A stretch of DNA of 64,000 bases, from contig NZ_CP104562.2 in the NCBI RefSeq assembly GCF_025398155.2, positions 5,084,001 through 5,148,000 on the forward strand, in the 5' to 3' direction. The position numbers and the translations under genes are program-made. Origin of the DNA: Roseateles amylovorans (GTDB lineage: Bacteria > Pseudomonadota > Gammaproteobacteria > Burkholderiales > Burkholderiaceae_C). Positions 9,461 through 17,527 of this stretch are shown piece after piece (the first letter of the stretch is position 1; each line of letters begins with the position of its first letter). The notes beneath the pieces were generated by a model that made no database searches, was not told where the DNA came from, and saw only the letters and a program-made list of their open reading frames with translations.

Positions 9461-9901
9461 CTACATCGGCCAGACCGGCACGCGGCAGCGGCCAGTCATC
9501 TGGTGCATGGCGGACAGCACCGCGGCCTGCCATTCGCGCTGGTCGATCAGTCGCATCACCCCCTGCACCGAGGCCAGACGGCCCAAATCACGGCCGCATT
9601 CATCCAGCAGCATCAGGTTGGTGCGGATGGAATGCCGATTCAGTTGCAGCGTGCCGGTCAGCGTCATCGACCAATCCCATCCGAAAGACACCACCGGCAG
9701 CGACTCGCTGATCCATTCGGTGTAGCCGCGGATTTCGCTGCCGAGCTGAGCGCCTTCGACCAGCCGGTTACAGGGCCGATCGTCCTGCTCGTCCAGCAGG
9801 TCGAGACCGGATTCCAGATGAACCCACGCCATGCGCGACAGCGCGGCCTCATGCAGCCGCACATAGAAGTCAAAAGGGGCTGAGGCGTCAGTCTCTTTCA
9901 T
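9461..9901 (-). CDS. RsaM-like quorum-sensing repressor (DUF4902-type)
   Basis: This 146-residue protein is divergent from the AHL synthase, with 121 bases between their starts. The segments FDFYVRLHEAALS, GYTEWISESLPVVSFGWDW and NRHSIRTNLMLLD resemble what I remember of the RsaM/TofM group that sits beside luxI and luxR genes in Burkholderia, Ralstonia and plant-associated Pseudomonas and lowers AHL production. Those proteins have no DNA-binding motif, and none is visible here. The position next to luxI supports the call strongly; family membership rests on recalled motifs. No clear Shine-Dalgarno precedes the ATG. Confidence 0.66.
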   Translation of the reverse strand: MKETDASAPFDFYVRLHEAALSRMAWVHLESGLDLLDEQDDRPCNRLVEGAQLGSEIRGYTEWISESLPVVSFGWDWSMTLTGTLQLNRHSIRTNLMLLDECGRDLGRLASVQGVMRLIDQREWQAAVLSAMHQMTGRCRVPVWPM

Positions 9902-9935
9902 TGCGAAGCAGTGTATCGATTCCCGACATCGGATC

Positions 9936-9959
9936 GATTAACAGATCTGTCAGTTGATC
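9936..9959. promoter_or_regulatory. Inverted repeat with CAGATCTG core upstream of luxI
   Basis: Two 7-base arms, GATTAAC and GTTGATC, pair with one mismatch around a 10-base centre. Inside lies the perfect palindrome ACAGATCTGT (9941-9950), which shares the CAGATCTG core of the Agrobacterium tra box, a LuxR-type operator. The element is 64 bases before the luxI start and 35 bases before the RsaM-like start, so it could serve both. Binding by the local LuxR protein is inferred. Confidence 0.42.
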
Positions 9960-10022
9960 GGCCTCCGGGCGACTCATGTAATGGCGCGCTGCCCAGAACA
10001 CAGAGCCCCCACGGAGGACCGA

Positions 10023-10949
10023 ATGCGCATTGAACTCATCGACGACCAAGCCGTTTCCGCCACGACACGCGGCGCGATTGCCCGTTATCGCCACCGTGTC
10101 TTCATCGAATCGCTGCAATGGGATCTGCCCTGCGACCCGGGCCATGAACAGGACGAGTTCGACGCCGAGGGCGCGACCCATCTCGCGGCTTTCGATGGTG
10201 ATCAGGTGGTCGGCTATGCGCGCCTGCTGCCCACCTTGCGGCCGTATCTGCTGGCCACCCATTTCGCGAACCTGCTCAATGGCGCCGCTGCACCGCAGTC
10301 GGCCGAGGTGTGGGAGCTGTCGCGCTTCGCGGCGGGCCATGCCGCACAGCCGGGCAGCGCCTCCGATGCCAAGGCCCATACCCGCATCGGCAAACGGGTG
10401 CTGCTGGAGGCGGTTCGCTTCGTGATGGCCCGCAACGGCGAGCAACTGATCTGCTGCACCACCGTGGCGGTGGAACGCCTGGCGCATCGCTGGGGCGTGG
10501 ACATCGAACGACTGGGACCGCCGGTGCGCACCAGCGCGGGACTGCTGGTGGCGGCCCGCATCCATTGCTCACGCCAGACGCTGGAGGCGCTCGAGCCCGC
10601 CGCCGTGCAGATCACATCGACCGCTGGATCGGCAGCCTCACTGCATGCCCCGGGGCATGTCCCGCTTCACACCGGCCTGCAGGCGCAGGCGCCCACGACC
10701 GCCTCAGCCCACGGGCTCTCGGCAGCCGGGGCGTTGACCTCGCTGGGCAGCACCACGCTGGCCAATGCGTCGCAGGATCCTCTGGTCTCGCTGGCCGGGC
10801 TGGCCGCGCTCAAGGGGCACGGCATGGTGCCCGCGATCGGCCATCACGGCGCCGCCCACGCCATCGGCTCGCCGGCCTGGCGCAAGGACACGCGCTGCGC
10901 CAGCGCGCCGTCAGCGCTCGTCACAGGCGGCCGGGCCATTGCAGTCTGA
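10023..10949 (+). CDS. acyl-homoserine-lactone synthase (LuxI family) with C-terminal extension
   Basis: The first 200 or so residues are a LuxI-type AHL synthase. The invariant residues are present: R23 and F27 in RHRVF, W33 in LQWDLP, D44 and D47 in DEFD, R67 in GYARLLP, and E98 and R101 in WELSRFA. It makes AHL signals from acyl-carrier protein or acyl-CoA and S-adenosylmethionine. A GGAGG lies 5 bases before the ATG. LuxI proteins are normally near 200-220 residues; this one is 308, with about 100 extra residues rich in Ala, Gly, His and Ser after LEALEPAA. The gene is convergent with luxR and divergent from the RsaM-like gene. Confidence 0.95.
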   Translation: MRIELIDDQAVSATTRGAIARYRHRVFIESLQWDLPCDPGHEQDEFDAEGATHLAAFDGDQVVGYARLLPTLRPYLLATHFANLLNGAAAPQSAEVWELSRFAAGHAAQPGSASDAKAHTRIGKRVLLEAVRFVMARNGEQLICCTTVAVERLAHRWGVDIERLGPPVRTSAGLLVAARIHCSRQTLEALEPAAVQITSTAGSAASLHAPGHVPLHTGLQAQAPTTASAHGLSAAGALTSLGSTTLANASQDPLVSLAGLAALKGHGMVPAIGHHGAAHAIGSPAWRKDTRCASAPSALVTGGRAIAV

Positions 10950-11039
10950 CCTCGCCGTACGGCTGACACATCGCCCATCCCCAGCCCGCACCCCGGCCGT
11001 GAGGCCGCGGCGCGGCGACAGGTGGATCTGGCGACCCGT

Positions 11040-11159
11040 TGATTTGGCGATTCGGCGGTGATCTGGTTATCTGGCGGTGATTTGGCGATTCGGCGATTCA
11101 GCGAGTCGGCGATTCAGCGATTCAGCTCATTCGCGATTCACGGAATTCTGCGATTCGGC
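11040..11159. repeat. Degenerate GGCGATTC repeats between luxI and luxR
   Basis: The spacer between the convergent luxI and luxR genes is filled by imperfect copies of a short unit such as GGCGATTC(A/G)GC and TTTGGCGATTC. It has lower GC than its surroundings. There is no clear hairpin with a T-run, so its role in termination is uncertain. Confidence 0.7.
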
Positions 11160-11173
11160 CATCCGCCACGGCG

Positions 11174-11893
11174 TCAGCTCAACAATCCCATCAACGCCGC
11201 CATGACGGCTGCTGCTGTCTTGTTGCCGGTGCCCAGCTTCTGACAGGCGTTGCGCATGTGGAAATTCACCGTGGCCTCGGACACGCCGATGATCTGGGCC
11301 ATGTCGGCCGAGGTCTTGCCGTCGCAAGACCATCGCAGCACTTCCCGCTCGCGGGCGGACAGATCGAGGTCGCCTTTGTCTCGCAATGAAGAATCCCAAT
11401 GCTTGAGCATGGCTTCATGACAGAGATAGGACAACCACTGCAATCGCTCGGCCTTGGCCTGCAGTTCTTCCTCGCAGATCGGCGGGTCGGTGCGGGCGCA
11501 GGTCAACAGGCTGACCATGCCGCGGGAATCGCGTCGCGGCTGCGCCCAGCCGTGGGCCAAACCGTGGGCGCGCGCCTCCAGTCGCAATTCGGGGCAGGTG
11601 GCGAACAGCGCATCGGACCACAGGATGGGCTCGTCGCTGACGATCGCATGCGCCACCGTGGGATCGCGCCGCAGGAAGTCGCCCTGTTCATAGCGTGTCT
11701 TCCAGGCTTCGGGATAGTTGCTGCACCAAAGCACCCGTGGCGCGATCAATGGTACCGGTGCCTTCATGCCGAATGAGCAGTACTGGAACCCGAGTCGGTT
11801 CACCTCCGCCAGAATCGTCTGGAACGTCTCGTCGGTGTCTGCGGCGGAACTGACCAGCCGCAACTGTTGCACCTGCCAGCAATTCATCTCCAT
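11174..11893 (-). CDS. LuxR-family AHL-responsive transcription factor
   Basis: The 239-residue product has an N-terminal autoinducer-binding domain with the conserved W64, Y68, D77, P78 and W92 (SNYPEAWKTRYEQGDFLRRDP and ILWSD). The C-terminal GerE/LuxR helix-turn-helix from about 174 includes LSAREREVLRW, GKTSADMAQIIGVSEATVNFHM and a final LGTGNKTAAAV helix. It should bind an AHL made by the neighbouring synthase and control target promoters. The start could be MEMNCW or the second Met two codons later. It is the next minus-strand gene after the biosynthetic block and is probably its regulator. Confidence 0.94.
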   Translation of the reverse strand: MEMNCWQVQQLRLVSSAADTDETFQTILAEVNRLGFQYCSFGMKAPVPLIAPRVLWCSNYPEAWKTRYEQGDFLRRDPTVAHAIVSDEPILWSDALFATCPELRLEARAHGLAHGWAQPRRDSRGMVSLLTCARTDPPICEEELQAKAERLQWLSYLCHEAMLKHWDSSLRDKGDLDLSAREREVLRWSCDGKTSADMAQIIGVSEATVNFHMRNACQKLGTGNKTAAAVMAALMGLLS

Positions 11894-11903
11894 CCCTCTC
11901 TGA

Positions 11904-11920
11904 GTCCGTACCGAACGGAC
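11904..11920. promoter_or_regulatory. Small perfect inverted repeat just upstream of luxR
   Basis: Arms GTCCGT and ACGGAC are separated by 5 bases and lie about 11 bases before the luxR start. The position suits a leader hairpin or an operator affecting luxR expression. The role is inferred and the arms are short. Confidence 0.25.
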
Positions 11921-12171
11921 CTGTCCTCCGTCAGCGCGCGCCGAGCGCCGTCAGTTCTGCAGATGTCGGGAGCACCGATCCGGTCGAAGTACGCTGCTTC
12001 CACCTGAATCGCCCCGGATAGAGCGCAAGCATAGGCGCATGGCGTTATCCCCGTTATCCCCTAGGCAAAGGAAAACGCATCTTGGAGGGATGACTCTAAG
12101 CCGCGGAGGCATCCACGTGCCGCGTGGCCGCGACGCTGCGGCGGTCACCACGGCGCTCACCGCCGGGGCGG

Positions 12172-13176
12172 TCAACCTGCGAATCGGTCGGTGGCGCGGA
12201 TCAATTGATCGGTAATGCCAGGTTCCTTGAACGCATGGCCCGCCGCTTCCACCAGTCGCAAGTCCGAACCCGCCCAGGCTTGGTGCAATTCGAACGCGGT
12301 CCGGGGCGGCGTGGCCATGTCATAGCGGCCCTGCACGATGACGCCGGGAATGCCGCGCAGCCGATCGGCCTGGCGAATCAACTGACCTTCCTCCAGGAAG
12401 GCGCCGTGCATGAAGTAATGGCATTCAATGCGCGCCAAGGCGAGTGAGAACCGGGGCTCGGTGCGCTGGGCCAGGGACACCGGATCGGGCCGCAGGATGA
12501 TGGTGCGCGCCTCCCAGCGGCTCCAGGCCACCGCCGCGCGCAGTTGGGTGGCCTCGTCCGCGTCGGTCAGCAGGCGGGCATAGGCGCTCAGCAGGTCATG
12601 ACGCTCCTCGACCGGGACCGGCGCCACGAAGTGAGTCCATTCGTCGGGGAACATCCAGGATGCACCGTCCTGGTAGTACCAACGCAATTCCTCCCGACGC
12701 GCAGTGAAGACGCCGCGCAGGATCAGCGCCGTGACCTGCTCCGGATGCGCCTGTGCATAGGCCAGCGCCAGCGTGCTGCCCCAGGAACCGCCCAGCACCA
12801 GCCAGCGCTGAACGCCGAGCATGCGGCGCAGTCGTTCGATGTCCTCCACCAGATGCCAGGTGGTGTTGGCCTCGATCGAGGCATGCGGCGTGGAGCGACC
12901 GCAGCCGCGCTGATCGAACAACAGCACGCAATAGCGCGCCGGGTCGAACAGCCGGCGCTGGTCGGCAGAACAGCCGCTGCCGGGCCCCCCGTGCAGAAAC
13001 ACCGCCGGCTGGCCATGGGGATTGCCGCACAGCTCCCAATACAGCCGGTGTCCGTCGCCGACGTCCAGATGGCCGCTGGCGAAGGGCTCGATCGGCGGAT
13101 AGAGCACCGCGGCGGCTTCGCCCGCCTGCGGGTGGGTGTCAACGAAAGAAGTGTCAGGGTTCAGCGCCATGCTCAT
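12172..13176 (-). CDS. pip: proline iminopeptidase-like alpha/beta hydrolase
   Basis: The 334-residue product is an S33 alpha/beta hydrolase. It has PAVFLHGGPGSGC as the oxyanion region, LFDQRGCGRSTPH, the nucleophile elbow VLGGSWGSTLALAYAQ, YFMHGAFLEEGQL, and a late catalytic Asp/His pair (GRYDMATP and AAGHAF). The family removes N-terminal proline from peptides. The ATG overlaps the stop of the upstream flavoprotein gene by 4 bases, which fixes the start and implies coupled translation. As the last gene of a peptide-ligase cluster it may process or inactivate the product rather than serve general proteolysis; that role is inference. Confidence 0.88.
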   Translation of the reverse strand: MSMALNPDTSFVDTHPQAGEAAAVLYPPIEPFASGHLDVGDGHRLYWELCGNPHGQPAVFLHGGPGSGCSADQRRLFDPARYCVLLFDQRGCGRSTPHASIEANTTWHLVEDIERLRRMLGVQRWLVLGGSWGSTLALAYAQAHPEQVTALILRGVFTARREELRWYYQDGASWMFPDEWTHFVAPVPVEERHDLLSAYARLLTDADEATQLRAAVAWSRWEARTIILRPDPVSLAQRTEPRFSLALARIECHYFMHGAFLEEGQLIRQADRLRGIPGVIVQGRYDMATPPRTAFELHQAWAGSDLRLVEAAGHAFKEPGITDQLIRATDRFAG

Positions 13177-14846
13177 ACTGTAGCCGCCACCCCCCGGGCG
13201 GCATCGATGACCGGCAGGATCGGTGCAATCGACGTCCCGGCGGTGGGCGCCAAGGCCCCGCACGCACGCGCCAGCACCGCGTCCACCACCCGATCGGCCA
13301 GCCGGGCGTTGACGCTCATCGCATTCGTCCAGAAGCAGGTGCCCACGCTGAGCGAGCCGAGCAAGGACACCACCGGCTCCCATCGCTGGGCCGCAAGCGG
13401 TGCACGCTGAGAATGGGCATCCCCGGCGCCCTCCCCGTCCCGATGGCGGCCGATCAGGCGCAGATCCTCGAACTGCTGACGCACACCGCCGAATTCGCAA
13501 GGCGTCATCAGGCCGCGCGCGACCAATTGACGAATCAGCGGATCGTCGGAGCGGGTCACGTCCACGCACATGCCGGTGGCATTGACCAGATGGTCCACGT
13601 GGCAGGTGGATGCGGGTGGCGGCGTGAGTCGGTGGGCGGAGTGGTGCGCATCATCACGCGCGCCGAAGTTGATGTCGAAGCCCTCGCGGCGGGCCGTCAC
13701 CGCCACCACATCGCCGCGCACCGCCAACTGACCGCTGCGCAGCATCGACAGCACCTTCTCCGCATTGACCAGCGGCACTGCGATCCGTCGCACCAGGAAC
13801 AGGTGGCGATGGTGCGCGACGAATCGCCGCCGGTCCGCCAAGGAGAGCCGGTGCCACGCATGGTCGATCACCTCATTGGTCTGATAGAGCACCGACTGCC
13901 AATGGCGCTCGCCGCGGCGGGCGATCTCGATCTCGCCCGCCAGATACTCGGCCGGCGTGGCACCGTGCGCCAACGCCTGCGTGAGGTCGAAGGGTTCGCC
14001 GGTGCGTGCCTCGATGTCCAGGCGCAGCAGGTGCACCAGGTCATCCAGGGCCACATGACCGTGCGCATCGCAGCGCAGGGCGTCGATGCCCTCGCGGGTG
14101 AACCAACGCAGCGTGACCGGGCTGCTCACGTCACTGCGCACCGACGGCAGATGGCCGCGCCGCGAGAAGGCGGTGATCTGTCCACGAAAGCCGCTGTCAT
14201 GCAGCGACACGATCGCATCCAACGCGCTGAGGCTGGTGCCGGCGATGCCGACATGGTCCGCCTCCGCCAGCGCCTTCACCATCTCCCGGCACGGATACGG
14301 CGAGGGCAGATAGCCCCGCTGGCCCACCAAGTCACGGTATTGGGACGACGCCAGGTTGCCGCTGCACAGCACCACTTCATCGGCGGTGAAGCGCAAGCCT
14401 CGCGCGGTGTGCAGCACGGTGGCACCGAAGTCGGTGGGCACCAGGTCCACCACCGCCTCGCCGATCAGCGACAGCGGAATCTGCCGCGCCGCCAGGGTGG
14501 CCACAGCTTGGCGATAGGTGTCGGCCAGATAGTCGCCATAGACCGATCGGGGCACCGGGCCGGTGAGCCATCGGGCCTGGGCGGGATCGCTGTCGGCACG
14601 CGCCTGCAGCCAGCGGGTGAAATGCGCCGGCTCCTGAGGCAGCACCGACAGCGCTGCCGCCGGCGTGTTCAGCAGCACCGCCTCCAGGTCCGGCGCATAG
14701 GGCTGGCCGACACCCAGGCGGGTGGCGGGCTCGAACTGCAGCAGATGCAGCGCAGGCAAGGACTCGATGCGACGGGCCAATTGCGCCAGCACGCTGGTGG
14801 CAATGGAGCCCCCGCCGACGAGGGCCACCGTATAGGCTCTGGACAA
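13173..14846 (-). CDS. FAD/NAD(P)-binding flavoprotein of the NAD_binding_9 type
   Basis: The 557-residue product starts with a dinucleotide fold, TVALVGGGSIATSVLAQLARR. It has a second Rossmann-like segment, ADHVGIAGTSLSALDAIVSL, near residue 195 and a late NATGMCVDVTRSDDPLI region. This layout fits the FAD-NAD(P)-binding family (Pfam NAD_binding_9), whose members are often of unknown substrate. The start is TTG, supported by AGGGGAG 6 bases upstream. It sits inside the biosynthetic block and overlaps the hydrolase gene by 4 bases, so a tailoring oxidation or N-hydroxylation is possible but unproven. Confidence 0.75.
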   Translation of the reverse strand: MSRAYTVALVGGGSIATSVLAQLARRIESLPALHLLQFEPATRLGVGQPYAPDLEAVLLNTPAAALSVLPQEPAHFTRWLQARADSDPAQARWLTGPVPRSVYGDYLADTYRQAVATLAARQIPLSLIGEAVVDLVPTDFGATVLHTARGLRFTADEVVLCSGNLASSQYRDLVGQRGYLPSPYPCREMVKALAEADHVGIAGTSLSALDAIVSLHDSGFRGQITAFSRRGHLPSVRSDVSSPVTLRWFTREGIDALRCDAHGHVALDDLVHLLRLDIEARTGEPFDLTQALAHGATPAEYLAGEIEIARRGERHWQSVLYQTNEVIDHAWHRLSLADRRRFVAHHRHLFLVRRIAVPLVNAEKVLSMLRSGQLAVRGDVVAVTARREGFDINFGARDDAHHSAHRLTPPPASTCHVDHLVNATGMCVDVTRSDDPLIRQLVARGLMTPCEFGGVRQQFEDLRLIGRHRDGEGAGDAHSQRAPLAAQRWEPVVSLLGSLSVGTCFWTNAMSVNARLADRVVDAVLARACGALAPTAGTSIAPILPVIDAARGVAATV

Positions 14847-14949
14847 GGTCGCTCCCCTGAGTGGTGATGGAGACAGTCGAATGGATGAAGACAGTGGGCG
14901 GTAGACGCTGGGCCATCGGCAATCGGCAATCGGCGCTGGCGCCCGTCAG

Positions 14950-16158
14950 TCAGAACTTCTTGGACATGCCGACCACCAGCGACGACACCCGCCGCCCGGT
15001 GCCCAGCGCGGCCGACGTGGAGGTATCGAAGGAATAGCGCGAGCGCCGGTCGTTCACGATGAGGTTGTGGAACGCATAGAGCTTGGTGAGCTTGGACAGC
15101 CGCGTCGTGTAGCCGAGCGAGAACATGCTCGCCCCCGATTGCGATTGGCGACGCACGTTGTTCACCACCGCCTCCGGTCCGGCCGAGCCCCGTCCGCTGA
15201 AGGCACGGCCGGCATTGCCCCACACCGTCTGCGCGCCCCAGGTGCGGCTGAGCAGCAGGCCAGCGTAGTCCCGCGTGAGCGTGCCGCCGGCGGCGACGCG
15301 GTAGCTCAGCCGCTCCAGCCCCAGCCCGACCGTCACCGGTCCCTTCCATTCCATCGACAGCGTCAGCCCGTGGTCCCGCGCGCCCGCATACCGGGTATCG
15401 ACCTGCTTCTGCGCGGCCACGCCGAGGTACAGCGCGCCCTGTCGGTACTGCATGCCGCCCGAATACGCGTGCGAGCTGCCCTTCTCACGTTGCAGATCGG
15501 TGGAAAGGTCGGCCACCGACACACTGCCCGAGAAACCGCCCCAGGTGGGCGTGTCGTAGCGGACGGCGGTGATGAACGCATCCATGCAGCCGCGGTCCAT
15601 GCCGGCGCCATTGCCGCAGTTGGCCCACAGCGCGATCGGGTTGTGGTTGCCCTGGATCTCGATGAAGTACCAAGGCAGCGACACATCGTCATAGATCGGC
15701 AGGACCCGACCGAGCTTGATCGCCCCCGCAGGACCCGCCAATTGCACGAAGCATTCGCGGTTGCAAAAGCCGCCGGTGCCGGTATCGGTGCGCAGGCCGG
15801 CAGAAACGTAGAACGAAGCGCTCAGGTCGTCGCCCAGGGATTCGGTGCCCTTGAAGCGGATGTTGGACGCCGAGCTGTCCAGCCGGTTCAGCACCCGCGC
15901 ACGGCCGTCCGCATCCGCGTAGCGGAGTCGGTTCAGCTGCACATTGAGCTCGCCGGAGAGGATCAGGGAATCGGTGGCCGCAGCGGCGGTCACCGGCCAG
16001 TTCCCTGCCAGCATCAATGCTGCCCCCAGCCCAGCCAGCTGAAGCGCCGCCACCGAGCGGCCCCGGGCGGGTCGGACTGGTCGCTCTGGTCGCTCTGACC
16101 AGACTGCCCGACCCGATCGACCCTCGGCACCCCAGCGCTCCCGCAGGCGATCGATCAC
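14950..16158 (-). CDS. Gram-negative porin (OmpC/Porin_4 type)
   Basis: The product is an outer-membrane trimeric-type porin. It shows LILSGELNVQLNRLRY, SNIRFKGTESLGDDLSASFYVSAGL, GAIKLGRVLPIYDD and alternating beta-strand sequence to the terminal phenylalanine in GMSKKF. The mature start is probably after VTAAAA. The start codon is uncertain: no ATG fits, so I chose a GTG giving 402 residues with a long basic leader; a later GTG before AALQLAGLG would give a normal signal peptide. It lies between the ligase and flavoprotein genes, so it may let a product or substrate cross the outer membrane. Confidence 0.82.
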   Translation of the reverse strand: MIDRLRERWGAEGRSGRAVWSERPERPVRPARGRSVAALQLAGLGAALMLAGNWPVTAAAATDSLILSGELNVQLNRLRYADADGRARVLNRLDSSASNIRFKGTESLGDDLSASFYVSAGLRTDTGTGGFCNRECFVQLAGPAGAIKLGRVLPIYDDVSLPWYFIEIQGNHNPIALWANCGNGAGMDRGCMDAFITAVRYDTPTWGGFSGSVSVADLSTDLQREKGSSHAYSGGMQYRQGALYLGVAAQKQVDTRYAGARDHGLTLSMEWKGPVTVGLGLERLSYRVAAGGTLTRDYAGLLLSRTWGAQTVWGNAGRAFSGRGSAGPEAVVNNVRRQSQSGASMFSLGYTTRLSKLTKLYAFHNLIVNDRRSRYSFDTSTSAALGTGRRVSSLVVGMSKKF

Positions 16159-16199
16159 GCGCCCGGAGCGATGTCCGGGCGTCCGTTCCGCGTGCGGTC

Positions 16200-17516
16200 T
16201 CACTGCGCGACGATCGGCTCGGCGCCCGCAGGCCGCGCGCGCAGCTCCGGTCCCGCGCTGGCGGCGGTGGGCGCGCCGCCGCTGGCCTCGTGGCGTCCGG
16301 TTTCCCACCGGGTGTTGTCGGCGAACCAGCGCTGGAATGCCTGCAGCCGGTCGCGGATCTGGGCCTCGTCCGCCCCCTCGACGATGGCACTCACCACCTC
16401 CGAGTTGGTAAAGGCCATGCCGGAGTAGGCCCGCCCCGGTTGCCCATAGAGCTTGTAGCGTCGCACGAAGGGCAGCGGGCACTCCGTCGGCGCCTCCACC
16501 AGCAGGCCGGGCACCGGCGGAATGCTGATGTGGCCCACGCGCCGCACCGGCCGCTCCGGCGCCGACACCGTCGCCGACGGGTCGCGCAGCGCGCGCAGGA
16601 AGGCCATGCGGACATCAAGGCCCCAGGCTTCCTCCAGCTCCTGGTTGAAGAACACGCCGCCCAGCCGAGAGGCGATCTCGCACAGCACGATGCGGCCGGC
16701 CGGGTCCACGAAGGCCTCCAGATGGAACAGCATCGTCGGCTCCGACGGCAGCACCTGTTCGACCAGTCGGCGCGAATAGTCCACCAGCGCCTGCTGCACC
16801 GGGTTGCTGTCGTCCAGCATGTGCAGGTCGTGGCAGGCGCCCCCAAGGAAGTCCAGCGCCGAGGTCATCACCCGCACCGGCGAGATCACCACCGGCTTGC
16901 CCCGAACATACAGGCCGTTGACGATGTAGTGATCGCCGACCACAAAGGCCTCGACCATGGTGTTGTAGAGCGTGGACGAGGGCTGGCGATCCAGCCAGGC
17001 ATCCAGGGCCGACTCATCCCGCAGCACGATCACATTGTTGGAGCCACGGCCATCGCGCGGCTTCACCACCACCGGCCAGCCGTGGCGATCGATGAAGCGA
17101 CGCACATCCATCGCGCTGTGCACCACCGCCATCGCGGCCACCGGCAGGCCGGCCTCACGGGCGCGGCACTTCATCAGGTATTTGTCGCGGTAGTAGCGCA
17201 TCGCGTCCTCGGCCCCGCTGGTCAGGCCCAGGCGGTCATTGACGCGTGCGGCGCGCAGCATGTCGATCTCCGCCAGCCCGACCGCACGTGGTCCGGGCAA
17301 GGTGCGGGCGATCTCCAGCGCGCGCAATTCGACGGCGGCGTTGTCGTTGAAGCGATCAAAGAAATGACAGACGACGCGCCCGGCCAGATGGCGTTCGATC
17401 GACTCGCGCTGGCTGGAGCAGGTCAGGACGCGGGCGTCCGAACCCAGCGTCTCCGCCCATTGCGCGGCGCTGTGTTGCAACAGGATCTTGGGCGGGCAGA
17501 ACAGGAGCAGGCTCAT
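16200..17516 (-). CDS. ATP-grasp ligase
   Basis: The 438-residue product has an N-terminal Rossmann-like half and then an ATP-grasp domain. Seen are YYRDKYLMKCRAREAGLPV, WPVVVKPRDGRGSNNV (nucleotide lysine and glycine loop), MVEAFVVGDHYIVNGLYV, and the metal-binding FHLEAFVDPAGRIVLCEIASRLGG. Enzymes of this fold join a carboxylate to an amine through an acyl phosphate. The gene has a GAGGAGA ribosome-binding site and starts 11 bases after the tandem ATP-grasp gene, so both are co-transcribed. A role in amino-acid or dipeptide ligation is inferred. The last 30 residues are low-complexity Ala/Arg/Gly. Confidence 0.88.
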   Translation of the reverse strand: MSLLLFCPPKILLQHSAAQWAETLGSDARVLTCSSQRESIERHLAGRVVCHFFDRFNDNAAVELRALEIARTLPGPRAVGLAEIDMLRAARVNDRLGLTSGAEDAMRYYRDKYLMKCRAREAGLPVAAMAVVHSAMDVRRFIDRHGWPVVVKPRDGRGSNNVIVLRDESALDAWLDRQPSSTLYNTMVEAFVVGDHYIVNGLYVRGKPVVISPVRVMTSALDFLGGACHDLHMLDDSNPVQQALVDYSRRLVEQVLPSEPTMLFHLEAFVDPAGRIVLCEIASRLGGVFFNQELEEAWGLDVRMAFLRALRDPSATVSAPERPVRRVGHISIPPVPGLLVEAPTECPLPFVRRYKLYGQPGRAYSGMAFTNSEVVSAIVEGADEAQIRDRLQAFQRWFADNTRWETGRHEASGGAPTAASAGPELRARPAGAEPIVAQ

Positions 17517-17527
17517 GGCGATTCTCC

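Noticed and set aside
12753..14867. A 704-codon plus-strand ORF
   Set aside because: It is the antisense shadow of the hydrolase and flavoprotein genes, whose products have clear family motifs; its own sequence is Arg/His/Gln-rich without a domain.
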